Assembly (NCBI GenBank): GCA_037039685.1
Contig: JAWNGF010000009.1
Location: 1,550,001 to 1,614,000, forward strand
Direction of reading: 5' to 3'
Length of the DNA stretch: 64,000 nucleotides
From: Ceratobasidium sp. AG-K
Lineage: Eukaryota; Basidiomycota; Agaricomycetes; Cantharellales; Ceratobasidiaceae
The notes under the pieces are model-generated. The model had not been told where the DNA came from. It searched no databases and was given only the letters and a program-made list of their open reading frames with translations. The position numbers and the translations under genes are program-made. Below, piece after piece: positions 36,506 through 47,908 of this stretch (the first letter of the stretch is position 1; every line of letters begins with the position of its first letter).

Positions 36506-37969
36506 TCACTCGCGCCCTTCGAGACGCTTCACCATCCCCTCGGCAGCAATTGCACGCTCCTTCCACAACTCCATCGCGCGCTTCGTCTCCTCCAATTCGT
36601 CCTCGAGCTTCTTGACGTGCTCGAGCTTGCGCTGTCGGCTTCGTCGGGCCGCGACGGTATTGGCTCGCCGCTTGTCCTCGACGGCGGCGCTCAAGATGGC
36701 ATCCTCAGTTAGTTGTTCGCCATCTTCACCCAGTCCTCGTCGGCGCTTGGCAACAATCTTGGCGCGGCGCTCCTCGAACCCGGCGGGAACTTGTTTCCGG
36801 GACGTGGCGCTGGGACCGTAGTAGTTGCGCTGTTGGGTTGGCGCATCGACGGGCAAGAGTTGCTCCGGCACGAGGTTCTTCCGATGACCGGTCGGGTGCG
36901 AGCGCTTGGATGTCGGATCGGACACCGCGCGCTGCCCGGATGGGCGCTCGGTGGGGCTGTGCTCGGAATCAAACAACGGCGAGGTTGTGGGAGAAAACAG
37001 GGCCTGGGTGTCCATCGCCGGGCTCGTCGGGCTGCCCATGGACAGGAGCTCATCGAGGTTTTGGAATCCTAGCCCGCCCGACTGCAGTTGCAGCGAGTCG
37101 AGACTGGGCGTGCCATACTGCGTATTCGAGTTGATGACGATCGGGCTCGGGCCAAACAACGGAACACTACCCGACGAAGTGTCAGAGTAATCGAATAGCG
37201 CAGGGCTGGTCTGGTGGCGGGCCGACGAGCTCGAGGGCGTGAAGGGTGAGGCATCGGACAGATTGGGCGTGTCCTCGAACAGGGGCGAGGTGAATTCGGG
37301 CGAGGTGAGCAACTCGTCAAAGGAGCGCATCGAGGAGAAATCGGCGGTATAGGGAGTGGAATGGGGGGTCGGGTTGCTCGGAGCTGCGACTGTGGCGGTG
37401 TCAGAGCACGTCACTGATGGACGCGATTGGCACATACCACTCTGAATGAGCTTGAGAATCTGGTCGTCGAGTTCTTGGTTCATGTTGGGTGTAGCTGGCG
37501 CGACGGCGTCAGCTTGGGGGTGGTTGAGCATGCTGATATAATTTGTAAGTAGGTTAGGGGCGAGGCCGTGGCTGGCGTCGTGGTGCCTTGGTGGCGGGAC
37601 TTTGGGGACAGCAAACGTGTGCTTGTCGGGGGAGAGGGGGGTGTGGCGGGTAGTGCGGGGAGCGGGGGGAAGCGTGGTCGGGATATTCAAGGGTCCATAG
37701 TTGCTGGGTGTCCGAAGACGGGGCTGGTGGGCAGCTATCGCATGGTGGCGGTCATGTTCGAACAATTGCACCTGATAGTCAGTGCTACTCGTGGCGTAGA
37801 GGACGCTTAGATCTGGGTCGACATGATGGCGGGTCTCAGTGTTGTTGTTGTTCTCGAAACGCGAAATGGCGGTGGGTGAAGACGAGCTTTGGCTGGGCGC
37901 AGGCACGACGGGGGGCCTACGAGGGGGCGCTGGTGCAATCGGAACATACCGCGTCAGCCCCGAGGTCAT
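36506..37969 (-). CDS. Gcn4/CpcA-like bZIP transcription factor
   Basis: It is a leucine-zipper activator resembling Gcn4/CpcA, the regulator of amino-acid biosynthesis genes during starvation. The first ATG in frame is at 37969 (MTSGLTRYVPIAPAPPRRPP). A long Pro/Ser/Thr-rich activation region carries short acidic-hydrophobic patches (SFDELLTSPEFTSPLFED, FQNLDELLSMGSP). The bZIP domain is at the extreme C-terminus. Its basic region contains RRANTVAARRSRQRK with the N-x-x-A-A-x-x-S-R signature, followed by leucine heptads (LEHVKKLEDELEETKRAMEL). The coding frame is open throughout. A perfect GT-AG candidate intron of 48 nt (37390-37437), a multiple of three, may or may not be removed. A TGACTCA site and a TATA-like element lie upstream. 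Similarity to Gcn4 rests on the bZIP; other AP-1-type roles are possible. Confidence 0.85.
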   Translation of the reverse strand: MTSGLTRYVPIAPAPPRRPPVVPAPSQSSSSPTAISRFENNNNTETRHHVDPDLSVLYATSSTDYQVQLFEHDRHHAIAAHQPRLRTPSNYGPLNIPTTLPPAPRTTRHTPLSPDKHTFAVPKVPPPRHHDASHGLAPNLLTNYISMLNHPQADAVAPATPNMNQELDDQILKLIQSGMCQSRPSVTCSDTATVAAPSNPTPHSTPYTADFSSMRSFDELLTSPEFTSPLFEDTPNLSDASPFTPSSSSARHQTSPALFDYSDTSSGSVPLFGPSPIVINSNTQYGTPSLDSLQLQSGGLGFQNLDELLSMGSPTSPAMDTQALFSPTTSPLFDSEHSPTERPSGQRAVSDPTSKRSHPTGHRKNLVPEQLLPVDAPTQQRNYYGPSATSRKQVPAGFEERRAKIVAKRRRGLGEDGEQLTEDAILSAAVEDKRRANTVAARRSRQRKLEHVKKLEDELEETKRAMELWKERAIAAEGMVKRLEGRE

Positions 37970-38083
37970 GGTCGTCCGTAGCAAGCCTACCTTTTTGCGG
38001 TGGGCGCTAGTTCGGTGCCCGTGTGCTGATGTGTGTGGCCAGGTGGCAGCAGAGATGGGGTTACGAGTGGGCCTGTGCCTCGC

Positions 38084-38091
38084 CTTAAATA
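38084..38091 (-). promoter_or_regulatory. TATA-like element of the bZIP gene
   Basis: TATTTAAG on the minus strand lies about 115 bp upstream of the bZIP ATG. No other ATG occurs between it and the start, so a transcript beginning just downstream would lack upstream open reading frames. Confidence 0.4.
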
Positions 38092-38145
38092 ACCAAATTC
38101 TCTCCCACGCAAAAACTTCCGGTTCCGCGGATTAGCGCCCAAATT

Positions 38146-38152
38146 TGACTCA
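38146..38152. promoter_or_regulatory. TGACTCA (Gcn4/AP-1 consensus) upstream of the bZIP gene
   Basis: The palindromic heptamer TGACTCA is the optimal binding site of Gcn4/CpcA factors. It lies about 55 bp upstream of the TATA-like element and 177 bp upstream of the bZIP start, which suggests autoregulation. Confidence 0.5.
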
Positions 38153-41139
38153 GCGTATCGCCCGCACCGCCGCCCCGCGCTGCATCGCCCCCGACGGCGA
38201 CGCGCGTCTGATGGGCGACCTCGAGCTCACCATGCTCGTTGCCCCCATCGTCACCAACGTCGTGCTTGACGTCGCGCTGACTGATCACTCCGAGCTGATA
38301 TCGGGCAGGCACAGATGGCCCTGAGATGCGCAGCCGCCCCTCAACATCCAACTGCCACATCCACCGCGCACCACATGCTCTTCCTCCCAATCCAGCCTAG
38401 CCGCCGGTTATTTCACTCCAACTTATGCATTCTCGCGCGCATAGTGTATCGATGCATTTAACCAGAACGTTCGACTTGTTGCGCGCAGTGACCGCGCAAG
38501 CCCCCGTACGAGCACCCCTTGGGGTTCATCCATGTTCTGAAATAGCAGGTGACCTCTATCTAAGCGAACCCGAATCGTTTCACCGAAGTTTCATTGTTCG
38601 CTGAATCTGCTGGCGCTCTTCCGAGCCGGGGCCTTGGTCCGATATCTGTGGTTATATGCAGGACCTAATTCAATAGAGTTGCACAGCTATTGACCGAGGA
38701 CGAGTTCGCAAATGATAGGAGCTTGGTGGCCATGTTCCAGCTGGGTGGCTCGATCCTCGGCAAACGTACGTTGACCAAAGAGCATTCTCAGATTTGGGAG
38801 TGGGATCAGTGAATGGATTTCGTGGTTTCTCCCAAGGGGCCAAGTCGCAACCTCGAGTTTGATGTAAATGCAGGCGGGAACAAAGCACTACAAACGCCCC
38901 ACTTGCAGAGCAATAATCTTATGAATCCTGGACTCGCGGGTTTCCCAGGGGTAACTCCTCGACTGGAGTGAACCTCAACAGACAGTCGTGGCTAAACTTC
39001 ATCGGGCGGCGGCTCCACGACGCGAAAAGAACGCCGTGGTTCAATATGCCACTCGCCCACTAGTGCCGCCGGAGCCTGAGTGACGAGGATCAGGACATTA
39101 GTACGCTTATTTATGACGCACTACGGCCTATAACGGAAATAGGCTTCATCGGAACAGCCGACAGAGCGTTGTGCGTTCTTTGAGCCGGTCGTTGAACACT
39201 GGCTCATCGCTCTACTAGGTCAATTAAGCAGTAGTGTAGCGTCACGGACAACTCTCGGTCACTATCTAACGATGTGAGTAGGCTCGCTCCAGTCCTTGTG
39301 TAGAATCGCACAGCCGGGCGCGAAAGGAAGCTTGGCTTTGATTGGCTCATCACCTCCGCGGAAATTGGAAATATGACAGCATGCAGATTGAAGGGTCGGT
39401 AACTTGGAGCCCCCGACTTGGCTCTAGTTTACTCAAATGGCAAAGGCTTTTCTTACAACCTCCCTGGAAAGAAGATAGCCAATACTCCAACCGAGCGTTC
39501 TTGCCACAGTATTTTCTTGTTACAGTCCCGGTATTCTATCGTCGCGGAGCCCAGGTGGGTCAGAACCTCCCACTACGACACAACAGCAGGCCGGATTTAA
39601 ATGATCACTGCAGGAAAAAATATCGGTGTCGGTCGAAATATGGAAACCTTTGTCCCATGACATCCTTTGCCGGATCCTACTTTATCATTTTGCTTACGCC
39701 TCACAGCCCAATGGCCACTCCTCCCTGAACGCAGCAAGCTCCGAGGACATTGGTAAGAAAGTCTGACTCGTCGCCGTTGAGTTCATCGATGTACGCATTT
39801 AATCCAATTGTAAGGCGCGTCATGGGACATAGGCGAGTCCTCTCGTACAAATAGCCCCTGTTCCCGGCGGTCCACCTGCTCTCCTCTTACCCCCTGTACC
39901 TTTACTCCAGTGTTAGGCTTTCAATACATGGGCAAAACCACCTACTCTATCATACTCGCCCCTAAGCCGGTGCATGTTCCCCGCTTGAACACTCGGAAGT
40001 ATCGATACACGCGTTTAGCCCATTGGATGTAAGCTCGTCCGACCGATGAGGTGCGTCGCTTAAACTTTGATCTCGACTGCCGTCGGAACTGACAAGGCCC
40101 TCAGGAACGAGCCCAAGTACGTGCCCTAGCGCTATCGAATATACTGAATAACCCAACGTGGAGTGTGCTTTCTATTTGTTGTTGCTTCTCGAAGTCTCCC
40201 TGGCCTGTTTTATTCTCAATCCAGTTTGTATGTGCCTGTGCTGTGTATTGCAGTATCTCTATTCCGCACACGATGTAGCCCTATCTATGCCTTATATCTG
40301 TATTTATTCTCGGCTGTTTTGTACCATTACTCTCAATCATGAAAGCGCAATCCAATAAAGCGGCCTTCTTCCTCGCTCTTTCCCAAAACCGGGAACGCAG
40401 CCAACGCCTCCGCATATGTGCCACCACTCTGACTTTCTCCGCCACTTGCTAAATCAGACGAGGCGTCCACGAGATTGATCCTTGATCGATCGGCACATGC
40501 CAAAGGCGATGCGCTCTTCGCATCTCCAGACCCTGCTCCAGACTCGGGCTTTCCTGGTAGCTTGGTTTCCCAGATTGCCTTGGTGGGATACATTTTTCGC
40601 GCTATCAGTCGGTTAGGATGAGCTTTGGATGGTCTTCCCACCAACACGCCAATTCTCAGTACGATCGTGAGGCTGCCTATCCATGCTTTCGCAGTGGCCT
40701 TCTGGGATGTTCCGGTCCCCTTCCCTCATTCAAGTTCGCAGTGTGCTCAACTTGAACATTCCAGTTGGTCAAACCGGTCGATGAATGGGGCTAGACACCA
40801 ATGCCAATCAGATTGTAAAGGTTAACGTTTTATCTACTTACCTAGATTTGCTACCCGACTACCGGTTTTAACTCGCCCTGACGTAGGACATACCAGACAC
40901 TCACGTTCCGGCCGGGTTACAACGCCGACATTTGAACTTCGTGGACTGCTCCAACACAAGCTGCGATTGCATGCGAACTGCAAAATACCCTGAGCGCTAC
41001 TTGCCATGTTTGTTATAGGACCTAACCCAATGACGTATGTTCGATGTTAGTTCTGGACCGCCACAGCTCGTCTAGCGCCGGTACCGTCACTGCCCATCCT
41101 TATGCATTCTCCTCGTTTTGTAATGGGAGTTCTGGATCC
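38153..41139. other. gene-poor, repeat-derived region
   Basis: The left end (to about 38400) is GC-rich upstream sequence of the bZIP gene. Beyond it no gene can be supported. A frame at 40333-40647 on the minus strand has protein-like composition but no motif or partner exon. A short block at 39342-39377 (TTGGCTCATCACC, then AATTGGAAATAT) recurs in altered form at 41829-41865, so old duplicated sequence extends through this stretch. Confidence 0.45.
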
Positions 41140-41660
41140 AGCCCAACTTAATGACGTCGTAGTGGAGGTCTTGCCTCGATTGGGTCGCACAAAAACACAG
41201 TCCCTGGTCCCGTAAACCACAACTTCAAAATTCCCTTCGCGACTCTTCCCAAGACTTGATTGCAATGGGAAAACCTAATCACTCTATACTCTCCGTGTAT
41301 GCGCTACCCCTCCCAATCATCGCTCCTCGCCAGTGTTGGCTGACGCGATTTGTTGAGTGGATCAAGGTCTATACGAGTGGCTAAGCTCAACACTGAGGTG
41401 GGGTTGCTTGGCACTTGATCATTATCGGTGGCTAACTAATAATGTAATAGTCTTGTTGATGACATGCCCACGAAATCAGTGATTGTATGCGCCGTTTCTC
41501 TGTTGAAACTATGCCTCCAGATCTGTTATCTTGTTTGTGTACCTAGCGCAGTCTGTATTGTCCTGATGACTTCTTTGTAGCTTTGTATAGTGGTACGAGT
41601 AGGTGTTATTTATCGGTGAGATCCCTCGCTATTCGGATCTCAGGCCCGTATCTCGACCGA
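41140..41660 (+). repeat. diverged direct repeat, copy 1
   Basis: Several blocks recur about 1.07-1.09 kb downstream in the same order: CTCGATTGGGTCGCACAAAA (against CTCGACTAGGTCACACAAAA), CAATGGGAAAACCTAATCAC, and CGAGTGGCTAAGCTC, which is identical in both copies. The copies are heavily mutated and contain no intact coding frame, so this looks like an old tandem duplication or two insertions of a dead element. Confidence 0.6.
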
Positions 41661-42224
41661 ATCAGGACCATTAATAAGAAATTGAGCGACCTTTGGACGC
41701 GCTCAACACTCACTGAATCAATCATTTTAAAGCAAGCCTTCTCGCACAACTTTCAGTCGCCGCTCGTTAATCGCCCCATTACTGTGTTCAGGATCGCTCA
41801 AATGTGGTGTCGAGGAGGCTTGTCCTTGTTTGGCTCCTCACAGGCAGGGTAATTGGAAATATTACATCAGTTGGCATTTACTTGGCTTTCGGCGGAACTT
41901 GGATTCGCTCGAATTATCAACTCGCCCGTGCCTGAACCAGCTAACTTCACACATTTGGGTACTCGCACGTATTAATACACTCGTTCAAGCGCTTGGGTTA
42001 CATCTCGTTCGGCCGACTAATCTTGAAGTCTAGTGCTTGGGAGTCGAATCTCCCGGACACGGTTTGCGGTAGCCCCACTAAATTTACGACCGCTGCGCAT
42101 TGCCTTAGCTGTGCTTATGACATATTTCGGCGCTAGCTCAAAGTTCTAGCCCCAGTATACCTTGTCTTGTACCATCACTCCCCAGGCATTGCAAACGGTT
42201 CCTATGCTACAATATGGTCTCGAG
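41661..42224. other. spacer between diverged repeats
   Basis: No gene is supported. A block near 41829-41865 resembles 39342-39377. A short self-complementary stretch near 42028-42043 (GGGAG, TCGAAT, CTCCC) resembles a tRNA T-arm but has no tRNA around it. Confidence 0.35.
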
Positions 42225-42715
42225 AACCCAGTATGCTAGTGACGTAGCAGATGTGTTGGCTCGACTAGGTCACACAAAAGCCTGGTCCTAGCCACATGGA
42301 TCCCAGCTCAGCCTCCCTGCGTAGCACTCAATGGGAAACCCTCATCACTCCGTACTCTCCGTCTGTGCACTGCCCAGCCCAAATATCACTCGTTACGAGT
42401 GTTGGTCAATCCGATTTGTCGATTGAGCCAAGGCTTACACGAGTGGCTAAGCTCGAAATCGAGGTTAGTTTGCTGAGTTTTTCGTTGTTAGCAGAGGCTA
42501 ATTGGGGACAGAGTGGTCTCGTCAACGACATGAACTTGAGTGCCTGGTTGTATGTGTCTGTCCTTTACTGACATTGTATCTTTAGGCCTGTTGTATCTCT
42601 GATGTATCCCTAGTATGGTTTATGTTGCTACAGTGTTCTCCTTGTAGTTACCTATGCGGGTGCCTGTGAATTGTATTTGTTTCTGAGCTGAGCTTTCACA
42701 ATTCGGCTCTCGACA
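42225..42715 (+). repeat. diverged direct repeat, copy 2
   Basis: This is the second copy of the block described at 41140-41660. The matching anchors are near 42257 (TTGGCTCGACTAGGTCACAC), 42330 (CAATGGGAAACCCTCATCAC), 42400 (AGTGTTGGTCAATCC) and 42442 (CGAGTGGCTAAGCTC). Similarity continues weakly to about 42715. Confidence 0.6.
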
Positions 42716-42980
42716 AAACATCCAAGCCGAGTAGTGGCATTCAGTTGTCTAACCAGTCTAAAACCGATCACGTGGCCGCCGGATATAACTCCCCTTTGTA
42801 CTCTCTGGAATAAGAAACTAAGTTTGCGTGCTTGATTTGATTGGCATCTAACAGGCTGAGTGAACTCAAATTGCCTCGTGATTCTCTCGAGGCTCGGGCC
42901 CCGAGACGTATGTCGTCCCAACGATGAATGTTATGCGCTTGTCGGGCTAGTCTTCACTAAGCAAGGAGTGGCATAGAACA

Positions 42981-43751
42981 CAGTGGCTGCCTTTCCGTAA
43001 GGATTTTAGAACGCACGCGGCGCTCCAAAAGCTCATTTAGACCGGTTGTCCAAGTCGGATGCATATTATACCGCGGAACACGGTGTGAAATGCGGTCGGA
43101 GGCAGATTTGGACGCTGGCGGGGGGTGTTCTAAAGGTCTAAATGGCTCGTCTGGAAGAGGGGGGTCGACCCCCCTTTCTATTTTCCAAACTACGCATTTA
43201 GCTTTAGAACCGTGTAGATCAAACTGATAAGATGACTTCTGCTTGATCAATTACCAAATGGGGGTATCAGCACCGCTGAAAGTGTCGGTTAGCAGTCTCC
43301 TGTCGGCGTCTGAGCCGCATAAATCGGAGTATGCCATGGTTGTCGTTGCCTGTAAGCAGTCTGCGATACGCCAGGTCGACCCCGTCGCTGTGGCCTAGTT
43401 TCTCAGGATAGTTCATAGGATAGTTACACAAAACAAGCTCCTTGAACAGCCATACGGGCCCCCATTTACCCAATTTGTACTCTGAGTACAACATATGGCA
43501 CCGGAGACGTATTCACCGGGTCATCGGGGCATCCATGGTGCAGGAGTAAAGGGATGTTTAATTCCATATTTAGTTTTAGAAAGCCTTTTCTGCTTTACAC
43601 AGACCGCCCTTGCGGAAAGGCAAAACGGCCTGGTCACACTGGCAGCCTTACCTGGCACGATCTCACGTGTTTGAGCTGAATCCGAACCGTCCCGACGGAA
43701 CAGATTAGGACGGCGGTTTTTTCTAAATCCCTTACGGAAAGGCACCCAGTG
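42981..43751. mobile_element. non-autonomous DNA transposon-like element with ~31-bp terminal inverted repeats
   Basis: The left end 42981-43011 (CAGTGGCTGCCTTTCCGTAA, then GGATTTTAGAA) is matched in inverted orientation by 43721-43751, which read from the right gives CACTGGGTGCCTTTCCGTAA, then GGGATTTAGAA. The 771-bp interior has no transposase frame. The flanks share only AGAAC/AGAAT, so a target-site duplication is not clear. A related subterminal motif (GCGGAAAGGCA) occurs near 43611. The CAGTG start recalls hAT-type ends, but the superfamily is not settled. Confidence 0.5.
43158..43175. repeat. 18-bp perfect palindrome
   Basis: The sequence AGGGGGGTCGACCCCCCT reads the same on both strands. 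It lies inside the TIR element at 42981-43751, off its centre. No function can be read from it. Confidence 0.6.
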
Positions 43752-45206
43752 AGAATGCCTAAATACTCACCCCTTTCTAACATTAAGCCGGCAAGTCTCA
43801 AGCCTCAGTTTTGCTTCTAATCGTGCATTCCGATCACTCTGACTGAACTGAGGTTCGATGCCAGGCAAGTGAATGAGTAGAATGTGGACTTGAGATTGTT
43901 GGGCGACGGAGTCGCTGGCGGGCACCGGGAGTCAGCAGCGACCAGAGATTACAGGCTCTCCCCGGAGATCGGACTTCTATTTCTTGCTGTATATGTGCGT
44001 GGAGGGAACGACTGCAGATCCCCAGCTCGAACGGCTCCTTTTGTGTTGAGGTAGGCTATTTTTGTCTCATAGTCCATAATCGTATCTCACGTATTCCGTT
44101 CAAGTTGTACGGATTCTTTTGTATCATAGCTCCGTTCGCGTAGGCAACACGCCTCGCGTATCAGACACACGCATATCAGCCTTGGTATAAATTCAATTTT
44201 ATTTGGTACTCCTGGATCCAGAGTATCTCCGTTCAACGCTTGCGTTCGTAGTATTTTTATCATCCGTGTACTGTGGCGTTGCAACATGACTCTTGCATGG
44301 TTATTAAAAACAGCCTACAGCCTTTCGGGCGTTGATAGATTGCGGACCTCGGCGTACTCGTTCAGAAAGTCAAATTTCTAAAAACGGTCGACTTTTGCAG
44401 CACAATGTATTTTATCCAGGTACCTATATCATTCGATTCGCCTCAGCGAGGGAAACACGCTGGTATAGCCTATGTAATTGTAACCCCAGAAACGCGTGCG
44501 AGAGGTCAGCTTTTCCAGCTTAGTCCTTGATATGAAATGACAAGTTTTCGGCGCTCGGAATAATACTATTGCAAACCGCTGTAATATGTAACATCTTCTT
44601 GAGTGGGATCCCTGGTTCATTTGCAACGTGCCTATTTGTAGCAAAACTACTGATGTGGATAGTTTCTCTGCGGGTAGGCTTGTTTCACACTTAGATGGCT
44701 GTTCCTCTTTCCTTTTAGTAGCGCAGCTAGTTTGCGCTTTTCTAACAGGAGTTAACATGCAGGGCGAGACCTAAAACAACTATGTATATACAATTTTTTT
44801 TTATAGAGAGGATTGACTGGAAAGACTGTGATTCTCTTGATCTTTGGCTCAGGTTGAGTGACCGCACGCACACGTGGCTGGCTTTTGAGGGGATTTTGCT
44901 CTCACCGATGCCTGTGTGTTGCCCTTGATCGCCAAAGAGAAGCGCCGCGGAAATCTTTGAAAGAACAGCCTTTCCGCGTTCGCAGTTGAGTGGCTGAAAC
45001 AAACGCACTTCGCTCTAATCTCTACCTAAAGGTCTCAGGCGCCTAGGCGCAGCAACGCGTACCCCTCTATCTGTCGCTGTATCCGGCTGTCCCACTTTAC
45101 TTCCAGGTATAACTAAACCCCACCCTACCCTACTTGCTCTTTTGCACCATCATCTTGGCCCTCGACATCAAAAAGCAATCTCGTGTGTTGATTCGACGTC
45201 ACAACA
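43752..45206. other. gene-poor flank upstream of the 45.2-kb gene
   Basis: No gene is supported. Short open frames lack motifs. The right end, about 45090-45206, is C/T-rich and probably contains the promoter and leader of the gene starting at 45207. Confidence 0.4.
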
Positions 45207-47113
45207 ATGACGCCTTACCGCCTCACTAGCCGATTACTGTGTATGGCTGTCCACTACCTAGCACCTTCCAGCCGCGCTCTCGTACCTTCTTTCAACAAGA
45301 GTGTAACTTCAATTGGTCGCTGTATCCAGCCTCGCCTTATTCTGGACTTTAACACGGAGAGTGGAAGAGCCGCAGTTCAAGCATGGTACAAACGCCAAGG
45401 ATCTCATACTAGGTTCACTTTACTCGAGTACAGGAAGGATAAGCGAGGACCCTTCAAACATGAGTTTGTTATTGTTCGACTTGACCAGACCACTCTTTGT
45501 CGGGTTGACCGACGTCCTCGAGAAAACTTGCGCGGGCATGCACTCAAAGAAGAAGGAACAGCATCAGAGGATAGTATCCATATTCTCTCTTCACACGAGG
45601 CAGAATACGAAGATGTTTTCCGGCATTCCGAGATGCTGCTCAGTATCAATTTCCCAGACGGAGAGGACTTAAAGTTTATCCTGGCGGTTTGTTTTGGAAT
45701 TCAGACCCACCCATTTGCTAGATCATACAGCTTCCTTCAGTACAACTGTTACTTCTTCACTTGGACAATCGTCACAACTGTTGCCCGACGTGCCCTAAGA
45801 TGGGAGGATACCGTAACGTCTCAGGAAGTTTGGAGGGAGGTTGTTCGCGCGGTGGATGCTCGTATATGCAACCCTATCCCAAGAAAAGCCTCAATACGTA
45901 CCCGGGTTAAAGCGTGGCTTACTGGTTCACCACCCATTCAAAACCAGCTGGGAGATTCAGACACTGAGGATTTCTGGCTAAATTTCAAAGCCCGTCTGCA
46001 CAGCCACCCGGCCCCAAACTTTAGTGGGCATCTTCAGAATCTCTTGCTACGGTCGCAATTGTCATCCGCGGTGACCGATAGAATTATGGATGTTGTGAAA
46101 GCAGTATGTTTCAGCGAGATCATTCCACTTGTTGAAATCCAGGTCGCAGATGCGATTTTTGGATACCTCACCCCAATCCGCCTGATGCCATCTGCAAGAA
46201 CCAACCCCGATTATGTTGTGTCTCCTCAAGGGGGTCAATACCCAGATTACCGAGAGCGCGCATTGATTCAGTATGCCTGCTTCCAGGCCGCAAGCTTGAT
46301 GATCCGACAACGCAGGGAAACCAAGTATACCAGGGACTCGAAGGCCAATGGTTTTAGTTTGCTATTGGATGCTGCCTGGGATGATGCCTGCGCTCGGATT
46401 GGCCAATCCAACACGGCTATCGAGTTGAAAGGCAGGCTAATATGGCAAGGAACCGCGGAGAAGTATCTGAAAGAGGCTCATCGGCAGTGTGGTGCGATTG
46501 GAAAGGATGCAGCAGGAGCTCTCTTAAAGCGTCTCACAGATGTCGATTCCGAAAGGATTGTTTTTGGGCAAAGCATCAGGGTATGTGAAAGTGGATTTGT
46601 TGGCGATGATCCATTGCTCCCCAATGTTTATCTACTCAGGGCATAGTGGGCATTTACTGATTATCTTGCTATTGACAGAGTATTGATCCTCTTTACAAGA
46701 ACCAAGGATTAAGCGACACCATTGGGATTCCTGAATCTAGCAACGTCTCATTGCAGGGATACATCCGACATCGCATGTTGAGTCACTTCAAAAATGTTGA
46801 TAAATACGGGTTTGGGACATTTGACGACCTTCTTGTGTCAACGGAACAAGACATGTGCCAAATATGGGTGACCGCTATCCACACAGTCAACAATAATATC
46901 GAAAACTGGGGGGAAATCACCCCCAAAGCCCCGGCCCCAGGATCCTCGGAAAATCTTCAAGCAATTAAGTTAAACAAAGACCTAATCCACTTTCGCCCGC
47001 TAGAATATGACCCAGAAGCTCTGATTGATTTAAGACCAATCAGTGAGTGCGAGATATCATCCAACTGGGAGATGCATTTTATTGGAGGTAATAAAACTAA
47101 TCATATGCTTTGA
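45207..47113 (+). CDS. unrecognised two-exon protein, about 640 residues, possible papain-like fold
   Basis: I do not recognise this family by name. A long frame starts at 45207 (MTPYRLTSRLLCMAVHYLAP) and runs to a donor just after LLPN. It splices in frame onto SIDPLYKNQGLSDTIGIPES and ends at 47113 with MHFIGGNKTNHML. No signal peptide or clear membrane segment is seen. Two features stand out: a His in the hydrophobic strand KHEFVIVRLDQTTLCRVDRR, and a Cys-centred segment RSYSFLQYNCYFFTWTIV. A His on a strand followed later by N-C-x-F-F-x-W recalls permuted papain-like (LRAT/PPPDE/NlpC-type) folds; that is inference only. It stands alone in a repeat-rich region yet has no internal stop, so selection has probably kept it. 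Confidence 0.7.
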
Positions 47114-47908
47114 TCAGGGCCAACGAGATCACAACTGTTTATCACCAGGGTGACACTCAATACCCGTGTTTTCACCTACGCATGCGATGTAGACACTTCC
47201 GACTCGGATTCTTAGTTCTTGGTCTGATTTATACCTTGACCTCCTTTGCCGAGGTGTTTCGCCCCACATAAGGCTTGAGGGGAGCCTCAGGATTCGATGA
47301 TCCAAAAGTACTGGTTTGTAAGGCGAGTGCGGGGGCCTGTTTGGGAGCTGGGAGGCGAAAATCGATTTTATACGTGTATACGTTTTCTATCTAATCAGTT
47401 TCCCGTGTGTCGAGAACACGATCCTGATGCATCTTACGCCGGCCCAAATAACTAGTTCTTAGCGCGTGATCCGTCCTACAAAAAAAGCACTACTCTGGCC
47501 TTTCAAGCACTGAGTCCATGTCAATCTGATAATCGCTGTAATACACGCATATCATCGTCTAATTCCGAAATACGGTGCTTGAGAGATCTCATGGCCGTAG
47601 CGCAAGCCCAGAAGATCACCAGCGTTCACCGGCACCGGGCCGATTTGTTGACGACCTGTTTGGTCGCTAGGAGGGATTAGGAATCTTGATCTTTCTTCGA
47701 ATGACGGGGTTTGTATACCATCTATCTAGGGTAATTCAAAGCACTAATCATCCCCACAGTGGGCCTTACACCTCAAATTATATTCGTGATACAAAATATT
47801 CGCATGCGTATTCTTGGAGGCGCCTCATCTGTGCACTGCAAAAGCGATGACCAATCTTGATTCCCACGGCTTCACGCATCGATTGGATGGTTAATTTCGT
47901 TGTCAATA
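47114..47908. other. no gene supported
   Basis: This is the 3' flank of the preceding gene up to the foldback repeat. Nothing coding or structured was identified. Confidence 0.4.

Noticed and set aside
36226..36615. Plus-strand frame of 129 residues
   Set aside because: It overlaps the bZIP coding end antisense, lacks motifs, and its N-terminal half has no promoter support.
39770..39900. Possible 28S rRNA fragment (CCTCTCGTAC)
   Set aside because: Only a short word resembles the conserved rRNA sequence and the flanks do not follow it.
42010..42050. tRNA-like T-arm (GGGAG, TCGAAT, CTCCC)
   Set aside because: The stem-loop has a six-base loop and no acceptor stem, D-arm or anticodon arm with correct spacing can be drawn around it, so it is not called as a tRNA.
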